DNA of 64,000 bases, taken from NCBI RefSeq assembly GCF_007786235.1, contig NZ_VNFK01000003.1, positions 62,001 to 126,000 on the forward strand, given 5' to 3'. The notes under the pieces were generated by a model that was not told the origin of the DNA, did no database searches, and saw nothing but the letters and a program-made list of their open reading frames with translations. Both the position numbers and the translations under genes were made by a program. Below, in pieces: positions 37,290 through 45,836 of the stretch; within the stretch, counting starts at the first letter, position 1, and the number at the start of each line of letters is the position of its first letter. The DNA is from Paenarthrobacter nitroguajacolicus. GTDB lineage: Bacteria > Actinomycetota > Actinomycetes > Actinomycetales > Micrococcaceae.

Positions 37290-37729
37290 GGCTGACGCCC
37301 CCGGGCACGCCTGTGATGCCACGCGCCCAGCCAGATACCCACTGTGGTGGCTGCCGCACCGCCCAGCAGGCTCGCAGCCAGGTATCCCGCAGCCGCAGTC
37401 GCCGCACCCGCGATGAACAGATGGACGGCGTCCAAGGCGAGTGTGCTGTACGTGGTGTAGGCGCCCAAGAACCCCGTTCCCAAAGCGAGCCGCAGGACGC
37501 GGCGACTTCCGGCGTCGGGCCCTCCGCGCGACAGCGCCTCCAACAAGGCGCCCAGGGCCAACGCACCTGAAAGATTGATGACCAAGGTTGGAAGCGGCCA
37601 GGCGCCCGGCGCCGGAATCACGAGCCCCAGACCGTACCGGGCGAGGGCTCCCAGCACTCCGCCGGCCGCTACGAGCCCTATGAATCCCCAGTGGAGGTGG
37701 ACTGGCCGCGTACCCTCAGTCGTCGTCAT
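37286..37729 (-). CDS. crcB: CrcB/Fluc fluoride channel, first of pair
   Basis: This 147-residue homologue carries GGVLGALARYGLG, then LVINLSGALALGAL and GTGFLGAYTTYSTLALD. Its extra length lies in an N-terminal polar tail and a C-terminal basic tail. It starts inside the last 14 bp of the universal stress protein gene, which is unusual, so all three genes should be coupled. Confidence 0.93.
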   Translation of the reverse strand: MTTTEGTRPVHLHWGFIGLVAAGGVLGALARYGLGLVIPAPGAWPLPTLVINLSGALALGALLEALSRGGPDAGSRRVLRLALGTGFLGAYTTYSTLALDAVHLFIAGAATAAAGYLAASLLGGAAATTVGIWLGAWHHRRARGRQP

Positions 37730-38240
37730 CGTCGTCCGGGACCCGCGGGTTCACGGGCACCACGAGTACGGGGCGGTCCTGCCTGTGGAACAGGTGGCGG
37801 GCCACAGACCCGGCTGTCAACTCTTTCAAAGCTGCAGTCAGCTTGTGCTCCCGCGTCCCCACCACAATCATCGAGGCACCGATGTCTTCGGCTTCGCGAG
37901 CCAGAGCGCGTGCGGGCTCCCCTGCCAGGCGGATCATGGACCATTCGACGTTGCTGCCAGCAAGTTGTGAGGCGAGGACAGACCTCAGCGTTTCGGGTAT
38001 CTCCTGGACCTCGTCATTGACGCCGTCAGGATCAATCGGGGCAGAAGGGCCGCCCGTGGTCCCGTCCACCGGGTACACCGTGACGTCGGCGTAGGCGAGC
38101 ACGAGCCCCAGGCCGGCCGCGGCAGCTAAGTGCGCTGCTTGTTCGACGACGACCGGCTGTTGCCCGGGCATGACACCCACCAGAATGGGGCCGGCGATGC
38201 CTGTTGATGCCTCGGGACGTTGGGCTGGGGTCTCAGTCAC
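37716..38240 (-). CDS. Universal stress protein family
   Basis: This 174-residue single-domain UspA-like protein has the C-terminal nucleotide-site region IVVGTREHKLTAALKELTAG, then SVARHLFHRQDRPVLVVP, with GTREHK in place of the usual GSRG. It ends in a run of six aspartates whose codons overlap the crcB start. A link between stress signalling and fluoride export is only implied by the overlap. Confidence 0.85.
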   Translation of the reverse strand: MTETPAQRPEASTGIAGPILVGVMPGQQPVVVEQAAHLAAAAGLGLVLAYADVTVYPVDGTTGGPSAPIDPDGVNDEVQEIPETLRSVLASQLAGSNVEWSMIRLAGEPARALAREAEDIGASMIVVGTREHKLTAALKELTAGSVARHLFHRQDRPVLVVPVNPRVPDDDDDD

Positions 38241-38400
38241 AGGGCTAGTCTACGGCGCCGATTTTCGGCTCCAATCGGCGAACACACTGCGCCTGAACCT
38301 CAGTTCCCGTCTCGTCACCGTAAAGCAGCGTGCAGGGTATGTCGTAAACAGGTGTCACTGTGAACGTACCTTGGGGCAGCATCTTGCCTGCGGACCATGC

Positions 38401-40110
38401 CTAACCGCGGCGGCGACCCGCCCACCAGCCGAACAGCAGCGGAACCACGGACCCGATCATCAGCGTGTTGCCCAGGACGGCGTCGTCGGACCGAACCACC
38501 GAACCCGCGATCAGTATGGCACCGAAGATCAAGACGGCTACTGCTCGTTGGGCAGTTCGGATGAGGCGGGCCAGCTGCTGTTCAAGGCGCCGGTTCTTCA
38601 CCTGCAACGAGCCGTCCTCGATGTGCGTGACGAGCGCGTCCAGACGCTTCGGCAGGCGCACTGCGAGCGAGGCGGCGTCGAGGGCTTGGGCTGCAACGTC
38701 CTTCGCGAGGTTGCCACGCTCGTCCCGCAGCAACTGCGCCGCGTAGGGTTCCACTGAATCCCACAGGTTGAAGCGGGTGTCCAGTGAACTGCACACACCG
38801 GACGTCAGCGACATGGCCCGGATGATCAGCAGGAAATTTTCCGGCAACTGGAACGGCAGTGACCTCACCACAGTGCCAAACTCTGCACCGAAATCACGGA
38901 ACTCCCGCGGGTCCACCTCGCGTAGCTCAGCGAAGCCCATCCCGCCAAAACGAGCGAAAAGCTGCGTCATTGCCCTTTCAAGCTCAGGTTTGTCGGCGGA
39001 GGGCATCAACACACCAACATCGCTGATGGCGTCCACCAGCCCCTTCCCATCCCGCGAAGCTGCAGCGATCAGAAGCTTCCGCAGCCCGCTGCGCGTCGTC
39101 GCCGGGACTTCGCCCATCATGCCGAAGTCGATGAACGTCAGCTTCCACGGACGATCCCCTGAATCCGTACTGGGTGTGACGAAGATATTGCCTGGGTGCG
39201 GATCAGCATGAAAGAAGCCGTTGGTGAACAACTGGTCAAACATAACGGAAGCAAACACGGGAGCAACTTCCCCCGGGTCGATCCCGGCTACCTTCAGCCC
39301 CTCCGCATCCGTAATCTTGATGGCGGTGACATCTTCCAGGGTGAGCACGCGGCGCGTGGTTCGTTCCCAGACGACCTCTGGCACCGTTACCCTGGCATCT
39401 CCGGCGAAGTCAGCGGCAAAGCGTTCCGAGTTTGCCGCTTCATTGAGGTAGTCGATCTCCTCAAGACTTATTTGGGCGAACTCCCTAATCAGCGAAGGCA
39501 CATCGGCGCGATCCGAGACGATGCGGATACGCCCCAGCCAGCCTCCCACCCTGCGAAGTGCTGCCAGATCGATGTCCACTATGGCGCCAATGCCAGGACG
39601 TTGCACCTTGAACACCACGCTGCTGAGCCCGGTATCGGCTGCATTGCCCGCCAAGAGTTTGGCGCGATGGGCCTGCCCCAGAGACGCCGCGGCGATGGGC
39701 GTCTCGTCGACGGCGGCGAAAACAGCTTCCAGGGGCGCCCCCAGCTCCGCCTCGGCCAGTGCACGGATTTCATGGAAGGGTACCGGGGGCACCTCGTCCT
39801 GGAGTCCTTCAAGTTCGGTGGTGATTTCCGGTGGCAGCACGTCAAGCCGGGACGACATGAACTGGCCAACCTTGATCATCAGGCCACCAAGCTCCACAGC
39901 GAGGGCATGGAAGCGCTGCGCGAAGCTCCGCATCCTGCGGGCCCGGTTGCTTTCGGCAATCCTGCGCAGCCCCACCTTGGGCAGGAACAGTTCAAACCAC
40001 CACGTCACTGCAAGGTGCCAGGCAGCGAACCGCAAAATGCGGCGGTAGCGGGCGCGCGCGTTCCCACCGCCGGGCAATGCATCTGCCCGGTCGCGGTCAA
40101 CCAGTGTCAA
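38401..40110 (-). CDS. UbiB/ABC1/AarF-family kinase-like protein
   Basis: This 569-residue protein has the ABC1 hallmarks: KVGQ at residues 80-83 with FMSSRLDVLP, the ATP-binding FKVQRPG, then HADPHPGNIF and FIDFGMMG. Two membrane helices end the protein. UbiB relatives support quinone or lipid metabolism; actinobacterial roles are unclear. The TTG start lies 3 bp after the PadR stop, so the two genes form one operon. Confidence 0.9.
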   Translation of the reverse strand: MTLVDRDRADALPGGGNARARYRRILRFAAWHLAVTWWFELFLPKVGLRRIAESNRARRMRSFAQRFHALAVELGGLMIKVGQFMSSRLDVLPPEITTELEGLQDEVPPVPFHEIRALAEAELGAPLEAVFAAVDETPIAAASLGQAHRAKLLAGNAADTGLSSVVFKVQRPGIGAIVDIDLAALRRVGGWLGRIRIVSDRADVPSLIREFAQISLEEIDYLNEAANSERFAADFAGDARVTVPEVVWERTTRRVLTLEDVTAIKITDAEGLKVAGIDPGEVAPVFASVMFDQLFTNGFFHADPHPGNIFVTPSTDSGDRPWKLTFIDFGMMGEVPATTRSGLRKLLIAAASRDGKGLVDAISDVGVLMPSADKPELERAMTQLFARFGGMGFAELREVDPREFRDFGAEFGTVVRSLPFQLPENFLLIIRAMSLTSGVCSSLDTRFNLWDSVEPYAAQLLRDERGNLAKDVAAQALDAASLAVRLPKRLDALVTHIEDGSLQVKNRRLEQQLARLIRTAQRAVAVLIFGAILIAGSVVRSDDAVLGNTLMIGSVVPLLFGWWAGRRRG

Positions 40111-40113
40111 CCG

Positions 40114-40653
40114 TCAGTCCTGGGCAAGGATCTTGTACAGCTTCCGCCGTGCCTCTTCGAGCACCGCCACTGCCTCCTGCACTTGTTTGGGCGTACCGGT
40201 TCGCCCTACTTGCGCAGCCGCTTGGGCCAACTCCATGCCTGCCTTGGGCAATGCTGCGAAACCCGTTCCTGCAGCGCCCGCGGAGTCCCAGGGCGGGGAC
40301 GTTTCAGCACTCGCTACGTCCTCTCGACCGGCTTCAGTCAGCGAATAGATTTTGCGGCCGTTGGATTCCTCGGAGCTGACAAAGCCTTCATCGGCCAGCA
40401 ATTGCAGCGTTGGGTAGACGGAACCTGCGCTGGGCTTCCAGTTTCCACCGCTGCGTTCCTCGATTTCCCGGATGATCTGGTAGCCGTGCATGGGACGCTC
40501 GGCAAGCAGCGCCAGGATAGCCGACCGAAGCTCGCCCCTTCCGGCACGCGACCCGGAGCGTTTCTCGAACCGAGACCGAAACTCCTCGACGGCCTGCCAC
40601 ATGCCCTCCAGGTTGTTCCCCATAAATCCACTGGCCGGGAATGAATTGTGCAT
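40114..40653 (-). CDS. PadR-family regulator
   Basis: This 179-residue protein has the PadR winged HTH (AILALLAERPMHGYQIIREIEE, and SAGSVYPTLQLLADEGFV) and a C-terminal helical dimerisation region. The ATG at 40653 follows TGAGGTGAG, so the long upstream extension is rejected. It is cotranscribed with the UbiB-like kinase gene and probably autoregulates through repeats just upstream. Confidence 0.92.
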   Translation of the reverse strand: MHNSFPASGFMGNNLEGMWQAVEEFRSRFEKRSGSRAGRGELRSAILALLAERPMHGYQIIREIEERSGGNWKPSAGSVYPTLQLLADEGFVSSEESNGRKIYSLTEAGREDVASAETSPPWDSAGAAGTGFAALPKAGMELAQAAAQVGRTGTPKQVQEAVAVLEEARRKLYKILAQD

Positions 40654-40676
40654 CAAACTCACCTCAGGATGTCGCG

Positions 40677-40705
40677 AACGATACTGAACGATATAGCTAA
40701 CGATA
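40677..40705. promoter_or_regulatory. Three AACGATA repeats upstream of padR
   Basis: AACGATA occurs at 40677, 40687 and 40699, close to one helical turn apart. The block lies 24 bases upstream of padR and between it and the divergent dedA gene. It is a candidate PadR operator controlling both directions, although PadR sites are usually dyads. Confidence 0.4.
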
Positions 40706-40777
40706 TATGCGCGGCGGTGCTGACACAATGGTTCGGAAGGTGATGCACATGAGGCGGGCGAGATAACGGAGGCAGAC

Positions 40778-41431
40778 TTGATCAGCCATATAAGAATGGC
40801 CGGTTCGACCGAAGACTTGACCGGGATTGCCGGTATCGCCGCGGGGATTATCGAATCCCTCGGCGAATGGGGCGTGGGCCTGCTGTCACTTCTGGAGACG
40901 GTTTTTCCTCCGATACCCAGTGAGGTGATCCTCCCGCTGTCTGGATTCCTCACCCAGCAGGGAAGCATCAACATCATTCTGGTCTTCGTCACCAGCACCC
41001 TCGGAGCGTACGCCGGAGCACTGCTCCTCTATTGGCTTGGCTACAAGGTGGGCCTGGAACGCTCCATCCACTTGCTGTCCAAGCTGCCACTGGTGGACCA
41101 GGAGGATTTCGAAAAAGCCGCTGAATGGTTCGAACGGCACGGAAAATCCGCCATCTTCTTCGGCCGGCTGCTGCCCGGGGTGCGCAGCCTGATTTCCCTC
41201 CCCGCAGGCGCAGAACGCATGAACCTGATGACGTTCAGCATTTTCACTGTTGCAGGAACGGGCATCTGGAATGCCCTGCTCATCGGCTTGGGCGTATTGC
41301 TCGGCAAGCAATATCACTTGGTCGACCAATTCTCGCGGATCCTCAACTACGCCCTCTACGCAGGGCTGGCAGTCTTCGTGGCCTGGCTGATCATTCGCAA
41401 CGTCAAAAGGCGGAAAGAACGGGCCAATTAG
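40778..41431 (+). CDS. DedA family membrane protein
   Basis: DedA proteins are membrane proteins that include undecaprenyl-phosphate and phospholipid flippases. This 217-residue protein has ETVFPPIPSEVILPLSGF in the first re-entrant region and GRLLPGVRSLISLPAG in the second. TTG at 40778 follows GGAGGC at suitable spacing; ATG at 40796 is the alternative. Confidence 0.92.
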   Translation: MISHIRMAGSTEDLTGIAGIAAGIIESLGEWGVGLLSLLETVFPPIPSEVILPLSGFLTQQGSINIILVFVTSTLGAYAGALLLYWLGYKVGLERSIHLLSKLPLVDQEDFEKAAEWFERHGKSAIFFGRLLPGVRSLISLPAGAERMNLMTFSIFTVAGTGIWNALLIGLGVLLGKQYHLVDQFSRILNYALYAGLAVFVAWLIIRNVKRRKERAN

Positions 41432-41473
41432 CACATGGAGGGCTTCAGCTCAGAGACCGGTAGGCTACCGGGC

Positions 41474-42172
41474 ATGGACACCCAGACCCTTCCCGGCTCA
41501 GGCGGGGTCCGAATCAGGGCTCACATAACCGGGGATTCCAACGCCCCCGCATTGTTGCTCTTGCATGCCCTGGGTGATCGAGCGACGGACTGGTCCGCTG
41601 CGACGGCCGCCCTGGCCCCGTATTTTCGGGTGATCGCCCTGGATCTCCGCGGCCATGGCGACAGCGACTGGCCAGGGAAGTATTCGTTCGAGTTGATGGC
41701 TGACGACGTAGCAGCGGTCCTCGACGTCTTGGACCTGAACAACGTCGTAGTGATCGGGCACTCCATGGGTGGCGTGGTGGCCTATATCCTCGCCCAGACG
41801 CAACCCGACAGGATCGCGCGCCTGATCATTGAAGACGCCCCGCCCCCGTTTCCGCGAACCCGCCCGCTGCCCGCTCGGCCCAGCGGTGAACTGCTTTTCG
41901 ACTGGGATGTGGTGCCCGCAATCGCCAGCCAGGTCAATGACCCTTCACTGCGTTGGTGGAGGCACCTCTCCGACATCACAGCACCGACCCTGCTGATTGG
42001 CGGCGGGACAAGCAGCCATGTACCCCAAGAATTGCTGTCCGAAGTCGCCGGGCTCATTCCGGACTGCACCGTGGTAACCCTGGATGCAGGCCACAATGTC
42101 CACCACAACGCACCGGAAGATTTCAACACCACCGTCCTGCAATGGCTCGGCAGCGCAAATGAGACGCGGTGA
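41474..42172 (+). CDS. Alpha/beta hydrolase
   Basis: This protein of about 232 residues has the classic fold: LLLLHALGDRATDW as oxyanion region, LDLRGHGDSDWP, nucleophile Ser97 in GHSMGG, and a C-terminal histidine in DAGHNVHHN. ATG at 41474 is chosen, with ATG at 41435 as alternative; both have weak ribosome sites. The substrate is unknown. It is the last core gene before the island. Confidence 0.87.
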   Translation: MDTQTLPGSGGVRIRAHITGDSNAPALLLLHALGDRATDWSAATAALAPYFRVIALDLRGHGDSDWPGKYSFELMADDVAAVLDVLDLNNVVVIGHSMGGVVAYILAQTQPDRIARLIIEDAPPPFPRTRPLPARPSGELLFDWDVVPAIASQVNDPSLRWWRHLSDITAPTLLIGGGTSSHVPQELLSEVAGLIPDCTVVTLDAGHNVHHNAPEDFNTTVLQWLGSANETR

Positions 42173-42211
42173 TGATTTTCAGCAGGGCGAGAAAGCAGAT
42201 TTGCCGTCAAA

Positions 42212-42256
42212 TGTGGAGCTAAGGAGATTCGAACTCCTGACCCCTTCGATGCAAAC
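42212..42256. repeat. Distal att repeat: displaced 3' half of tRNA-Ala
   Basis: These 45 bases match 49382-49426 at 43 positions. They equal the anticodon-to-3'-end part of tRNA-Ala plus two flanking bases, in the same orientation. The rest of the tRNA is missing, so this is a truncated copy marking the far end of an integrated island, not a working tRNA. Confidence 0.9.
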
Positions 42257-42637
42257 TCGGGGTTACGCGGTATCACGAACGCTCATGAATTCCGGCCATA
42301 GCCCTGAAACTCGCGGATCCAGCCCACAGGAGCTCACGTCTGTTCACGTCCGATTCACGCTCGTTTACAGGCAAAGTGTTCTCCGGTGTCCCATCGGCCC
42401 AATGACAGCTGTGAGCAATCGGGCCGCATAGGGACAACCATGAAGACATCGAGCACAGAGATCAAAGAATCCACGTGGATGCCTCCCCCGTGCTGCCATG
42501 GCCAATCACGAGACATGGCCTGGGGGCTCATCAGGCATTCGTCCATCCCAGAAGTCCCCACCTGCTTCACCCCTCCCTGGAAGCTGGCAGGAGTTATGCT
42601 AGTCGCTGGATTTATTGTTCGGTTTGGGGAGACAGAC
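42257..42637. other. Island left end, no gene seen
   Basis: No convincing gene lies between the left att repeat and the first island ORF. An open frame beginning at 42386 continues in frame into that ORF, but has no ribosome site and unconvincing composition. I see no integrase remnant. Confidence 0.4.
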
Positions 42638-43144
42638 ATGGGAATCGCTTTGAACGGCAAGGCAGCCAGTTCAGCCCTGCAAGGTGACACTCCGGATGGC
42701 ACCTATGTCACGGTGTACTCGCGTGAATGGAAGCCCAGCGGTACAGCCAAAAACGACATCGACGTGATGGTGTACAACGTGGGTGACTCACAGGTGACCC
42801 CTTTCAACACAGAGATTCCGCAACAGCCACCAGGACCCTTGGATCAAACACCTCTGTGGCCCCACCTGACAGCGGCAATTGACAGGCTGGATGCCGCTGG
42901 TCAGGAGTTCAACCTGGGCATAGGGCTTGTATCCCGCACTGAGAAAGAGAACGGAACTTCAGGGGGCGAGATCAATCTTCAGCTGAGCACGAACTCATGC
43001 AATCTCCTTCCCGATGACCGCTGGAAGACACTGGAGCAGCCACTGTATGACTACTGGCTGAGTCCCCAACGTCCCCGGACCCCGGAGTCATCGGCATCAA
43101 AGTCTTGCCCCACCGGAGCGTCGACAGGATCCGCGGGAAGCTGA
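42638..43144 (+). CDS. Hypothetical protein in island
   Basis: This 168-residue protein is not recognised. It has no signal peptide or membrane helix; the middle is Pro-rich (about residues 60-72) and the C-terminus is Ser/Thr/Pro-rich. ATG at 42638 follows GGGGAG and is chosen over earlier in-frame starts. Its stop overlaps the next start as TGATG, so the two are coupled. Confidence 0.5.
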   Translation: MGIALNGKAASSALQGDTPDGTYVTVYSREWKPSGTAKNDIDVMVYNVGDSQVTPFNTEIPQQPPGPLDQTPLWPHLTAAIDRLDAAGQEFNLGIGLVSRTEKENGTSGGEINLQLSTNSCNLLPDDRWKTLEQPLYDYWLSPQRPRTPESSASKSCPTGASTGSAGS

Positions 43145-43506
43145 TGGTCAACCCTCACGAACCGCCGACGAAGAAGCCCTCGAGGAAACGCCGGTCCCAG
43201 CGAAGGAAGACTCTTGAGGGACGGCTACCGATCGTACTCTCGGCCGTGATTCTGCTGGGGTTCATCGCCTACGGAATCAGCCTGCAGCTTGACCATTCGA
43301 GGCAAAGGGCCGAGATCGAAGCCAAGGTCGAATCCAGAGGTGGCCAGGTCCTCGATCTCAAGTGGGGCAACGGGTATCGCGCTGCTTCAGGATGGTCCGT
43401 GGGCCACGTCGATGTTCTCTTCGAAGGTCAGCGAAGTCGCTGCTCCCTTGACGGCCTGCAGCGGAACCCTGCAGTGTTCGAATGCGACCCCGCCGTCAAT
43501 CCGTAG
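43144..43506 (+). CDS. Small membrane-anchored hypothetical protein
   Basis: This 120-residue protein has a very basic N-terminus (about residues 9-26), one membrane helix (about 31-48), then an extracytoplasmic domain with two cysteines (CSLDGL and FECD) that could form a disulfide. ATG at 43144 overlaps the previous stop. No family is recognised. Confidence 0.55.
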   Translation: MVNPHEPPTKKPSRKRRSQRRKTLEGRLPIVLSAVILLGFIAYGISLQLDHSRQRAEIEAKVESRGGQVLDLKWGNGYRAASGWSVGHVDVLFEGQRSRCSLDGLQRNPAVFECDPAVNP

Positions 43507-43516
43507 GCGCCCTGGG

Positions 43517-43771
43517 TTAGACGCCTGGAGGCTCTTGCCCAAGGAGCCGAATCATTCCATGGCCGCCTTCGTGGATGAACTCGGAGCACAACACGAAGGC
43601 CCGTCCATTCGCTTGCTCCTCAGCCCACGCCAGCACCTCAGTGACATCTGCGACCTCGGTAAGTTGCCACTCTTCAGCGACGCCGGCGGCCGTCCAGAAA
43701 TCAACCCGGTAGGACGGTTCCAGGTCAACACGGTTAACGTACCGCGGGTCAACGATTCTTGATTTCACCAT
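43517..43771 (-). CDS. Small hypothetical protein in island
   Basis: This 84-residue acidic protein is not recognised. It has no membrane segment; the middle (WQLTEVADVTEVLAWAEEQA) looks like a helix pair. ATG at 43771 follows AGG weakly. It is convergent with the membrane-anchored protein gene 10 bp away. Confidence 0.5.
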   Translation of the reverse strand: MVKSRIVDPRYVNRVDLEPSYRVDFWTAAGVAEEWQLTEVADVTEVLAWAEEQANGRAFVLCSEFIHEGGHGMIRLLGQEPPGV

Positions 43772-44001
43772 CGGAGCCTACGACACGCCCAGACGAGGAT
43801 GAATCTCTCCTAGATAAACAGTGGTGGCTCCAGCCGGATCGTGACGCGAAAACCGGGATAGCTTTTCTCCTCAGGTACTGTCCTTGGGCTCTGGCACATT
43901 TCAAACGACCGAAAGGTCTCGGCTATCACCAGCCACTGTGTCACCGAGACCGCATTGCTCCTGGTCTCAGAGCATAGGTTCCCGTCAAATAGTCTTGGGT
44001 C

Positions 44002-44642
44002 ATGGCTCAAACGAAACCCACGGCAGCCGGTCTCCACGAGCCAACGGCGGAGCGTATTCGCCAGCAACCGGTGAATCGACGCGTAATCTGGGGCGCAGGT
44101 TTCCTGGCTTTTGCCGCATTTGCCATGTGGGCAAACCACGCCACAAAAGAGGCGGATTTGGCCGCTTCACGAGACGGCCTGCTCCTCTACGCCGGCATAC
44201 CGGTCATTCAATCGCCGCTTGGTTCCTGATCGTCGCCCTCCTCGGCGGAACAGCCGGCCCGGTTCTCCTCATCCCCGCACTGATTGCCAAAATTCCGCGA
44301 AAATTGCCACGGCGCATCATCGGGTGGACATCGCTGGTGGCCGCTGCCGCGGCGGTGCCATACGTGGGCATCCTCTCCATCCTTGCCTACACGGGCGTCT
44401 ACGGCATGGGGGACAGCCTGAGGATAGTAGCCCCAGACGGACAGTCCGTGATCGTGACACAGGATGATTTTGACGGCGACAGTGTGGACATCTACATCCC
44501 CAATGACGACTTCCACTACAAATGGGTCCGGAGTGCTCCTGAAATCTCAGGGTGGCCGCGCGTGGAAGATCAAGATTGCCACTTGGACTCCGCCGACGGG
44601 GTACTGCGGTTGACCTGTGGAAGCAAAACAGTAGTTATTTGA
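44002..44642 (+). pseudogene. Frameshifted membrane protein gene
   Basis: One frame starts at ATG 44002 and encodes a polar N-terminus, one membrane helix (VIWGAGFLAFAAFAMW) and then stops at 44229. The next frame, open with no start codon of its own near 44190, continues with two more helices (AAWFLIVALLGGTAGPVLL and SLVAAAAAVPYVGILSILAY) and an acidic C-terminal domain to 44642. Together they read as one protein broken by a single-base indel, or a sequencing error. Family unknown. Confidence 0.45.
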
Positions 44643-44798
44643 CCTAACCAATTCTGCCCGCTCGAGCTCCTTCCACTCCCACCCGCCGCCATGCCTTCAC
44701 TACAGCCGGCGTTTCGGCCGAGAACGCTCGCTGCTCAGGTAATTCCCTTGAGAGACCGCCCACTCCTCTCTACCCCGAAGACGCGGAGAGTGAAATGC

Positions 44799-45190
44799 AT
44801 GACTGCAGGCTTAGTGGGCCGGGTTCGATCTTGCAGCGGCCAGCACTCCGCGGCCTACTACAGGGACCAGATCCCGGTCCGACGAACGGTCATGGCCGTG
44901 TCCGTAACTGTGCCGGCACTTGCAGCTTTGGTGGCCGGATATTCCGTGTTCGCCCGGCCCCGCAACGTCCTCCGGGCATCATCGGGTCTGTTGTCGTCGT
45001 GATCTGCCTGGCCGCCGCCGTCGTGTGCTGTATCCTCGGGACCGAGGCTGTCAGCAGAGCCGTTTGCTGGGCCGATCACGCTAAAAGGTCAGTGGGAGTC
45101 AGCCCGGTTCTCTGCGGTTTCCCTCCGAAGCACGTGTCCCCGCGCCGCAAACTGCCTCATTCACTAAGCCCAGCCTCCCGAGTATGGTGA
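44799..45190 (+). pseudogene. Possible broken small membrane protein gene
   Basis: ATG at 44799 follows GGAGAG at good spacing and encodes a membrane helix (VTVPALAALVAGYSVFA) before stopping at 45002. Another frame then carries a strong second helix (IIGSVVVVICLAAAVVCCIL) to 45190. The pattern suggests another frameshift, but the first ORF alone (67 residues) could also be the real gene. The rest of the 44.64-45.21 kb gap shows nothing else. Confidence 0.25.
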
Positions 45191-45209
45191 TGCCGAAGGG
45201 GGACATATC

Positions 45210-45836
45210 ATGCGTTTGGGTCAGTCGTCATTACATAGTGCGTGGCCGCGCGACATGGTCATAAGTGTCGACCGCTGTCCGGCTCATCTGTCACTGCTTC
45301 TGTTTGTGCGAGAAGCTTGGCGGCTGGACGGGATTGAGGAAGTTCCCGCCTTGGCCGCTCCGCCGGATACTGGCGACTCTGAACTACCGCGGAGTCCGGA
45401 CGCTGACGAGTGGGAAGAGCGGTGGAAAAGTGCATGGGCCAGAGCCATGCACTGGTACGAAATAGAAGACACAAAGCACATTCATCCCACTTCAGAACTG
45501 ATGAAGACGCAGTCTTTACCTGGCCGTAAACTCCATCCCGCTATCCCGCCATCGTGGTCCGATGAGTACGGCTTCAAAGGGTTGGACAAGTCAGCATTCG
45601 TCGACTGGTTCACCAAGGTCCGCGATGTGAGAATGCCGGTAGAGCCGAGCCCGGAGCGGATTAGCTTAGCCGCGCTCATCGAAGCTTGGAACACCGGTCT
45701 CGAAACCATCCTTACGCTCCCGTTCCGCGGACACTTCGCGAAGCGACTCACCCCGAGACATCTCCTCATTTCAGACTCAACCCACTCCGATCCGATTCAA
45801 TTCAGTCAAGCACTGCGGAGTGCTCCGCGGATCTAG
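45210..45836 (+). CDS. Hypothetical protein in island
   Basis: This 208-residue soluble protein is Trp- and Pro-rich and is not recognised. ATG at 45210 follows GGGGGA. Its TAG stop and the stop of the convergent frameshifted gene share one CTAG tetranucleotide. No catalytic motif stands out. Confidence 0.5.
   Translation: MRLGQSSLHSAWPRDMVISVDRCPAHLSLLLFVREAWRLDGIEEVPALAAPPDTGDSELPRSPDADEWEERWKSAWARAMHWYEIEDTKHIHPTSELMKTQSLPGRKLHPAIPPSWSDEYGFKGLDKSAFVDWFTKVRDVRMPVEPSPERISLAALIEAWNTGLETILTLPFRGHFAKRLTPRHLLISDSTHSDPIQFSQALRSAPRI

Noticed and set aside
38241..38400. Fluoride riboswitch for the crcB pair
   Set aside because: The crcB genes start inside or overlapping other genes, and no crcB-type fold was seen before the stress-protein gene.
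42212..42284. Second tRNA gene at the island's left end
   Set aside because: Only the 3' half matches; the D arm and 5' acceptor strand are absent.
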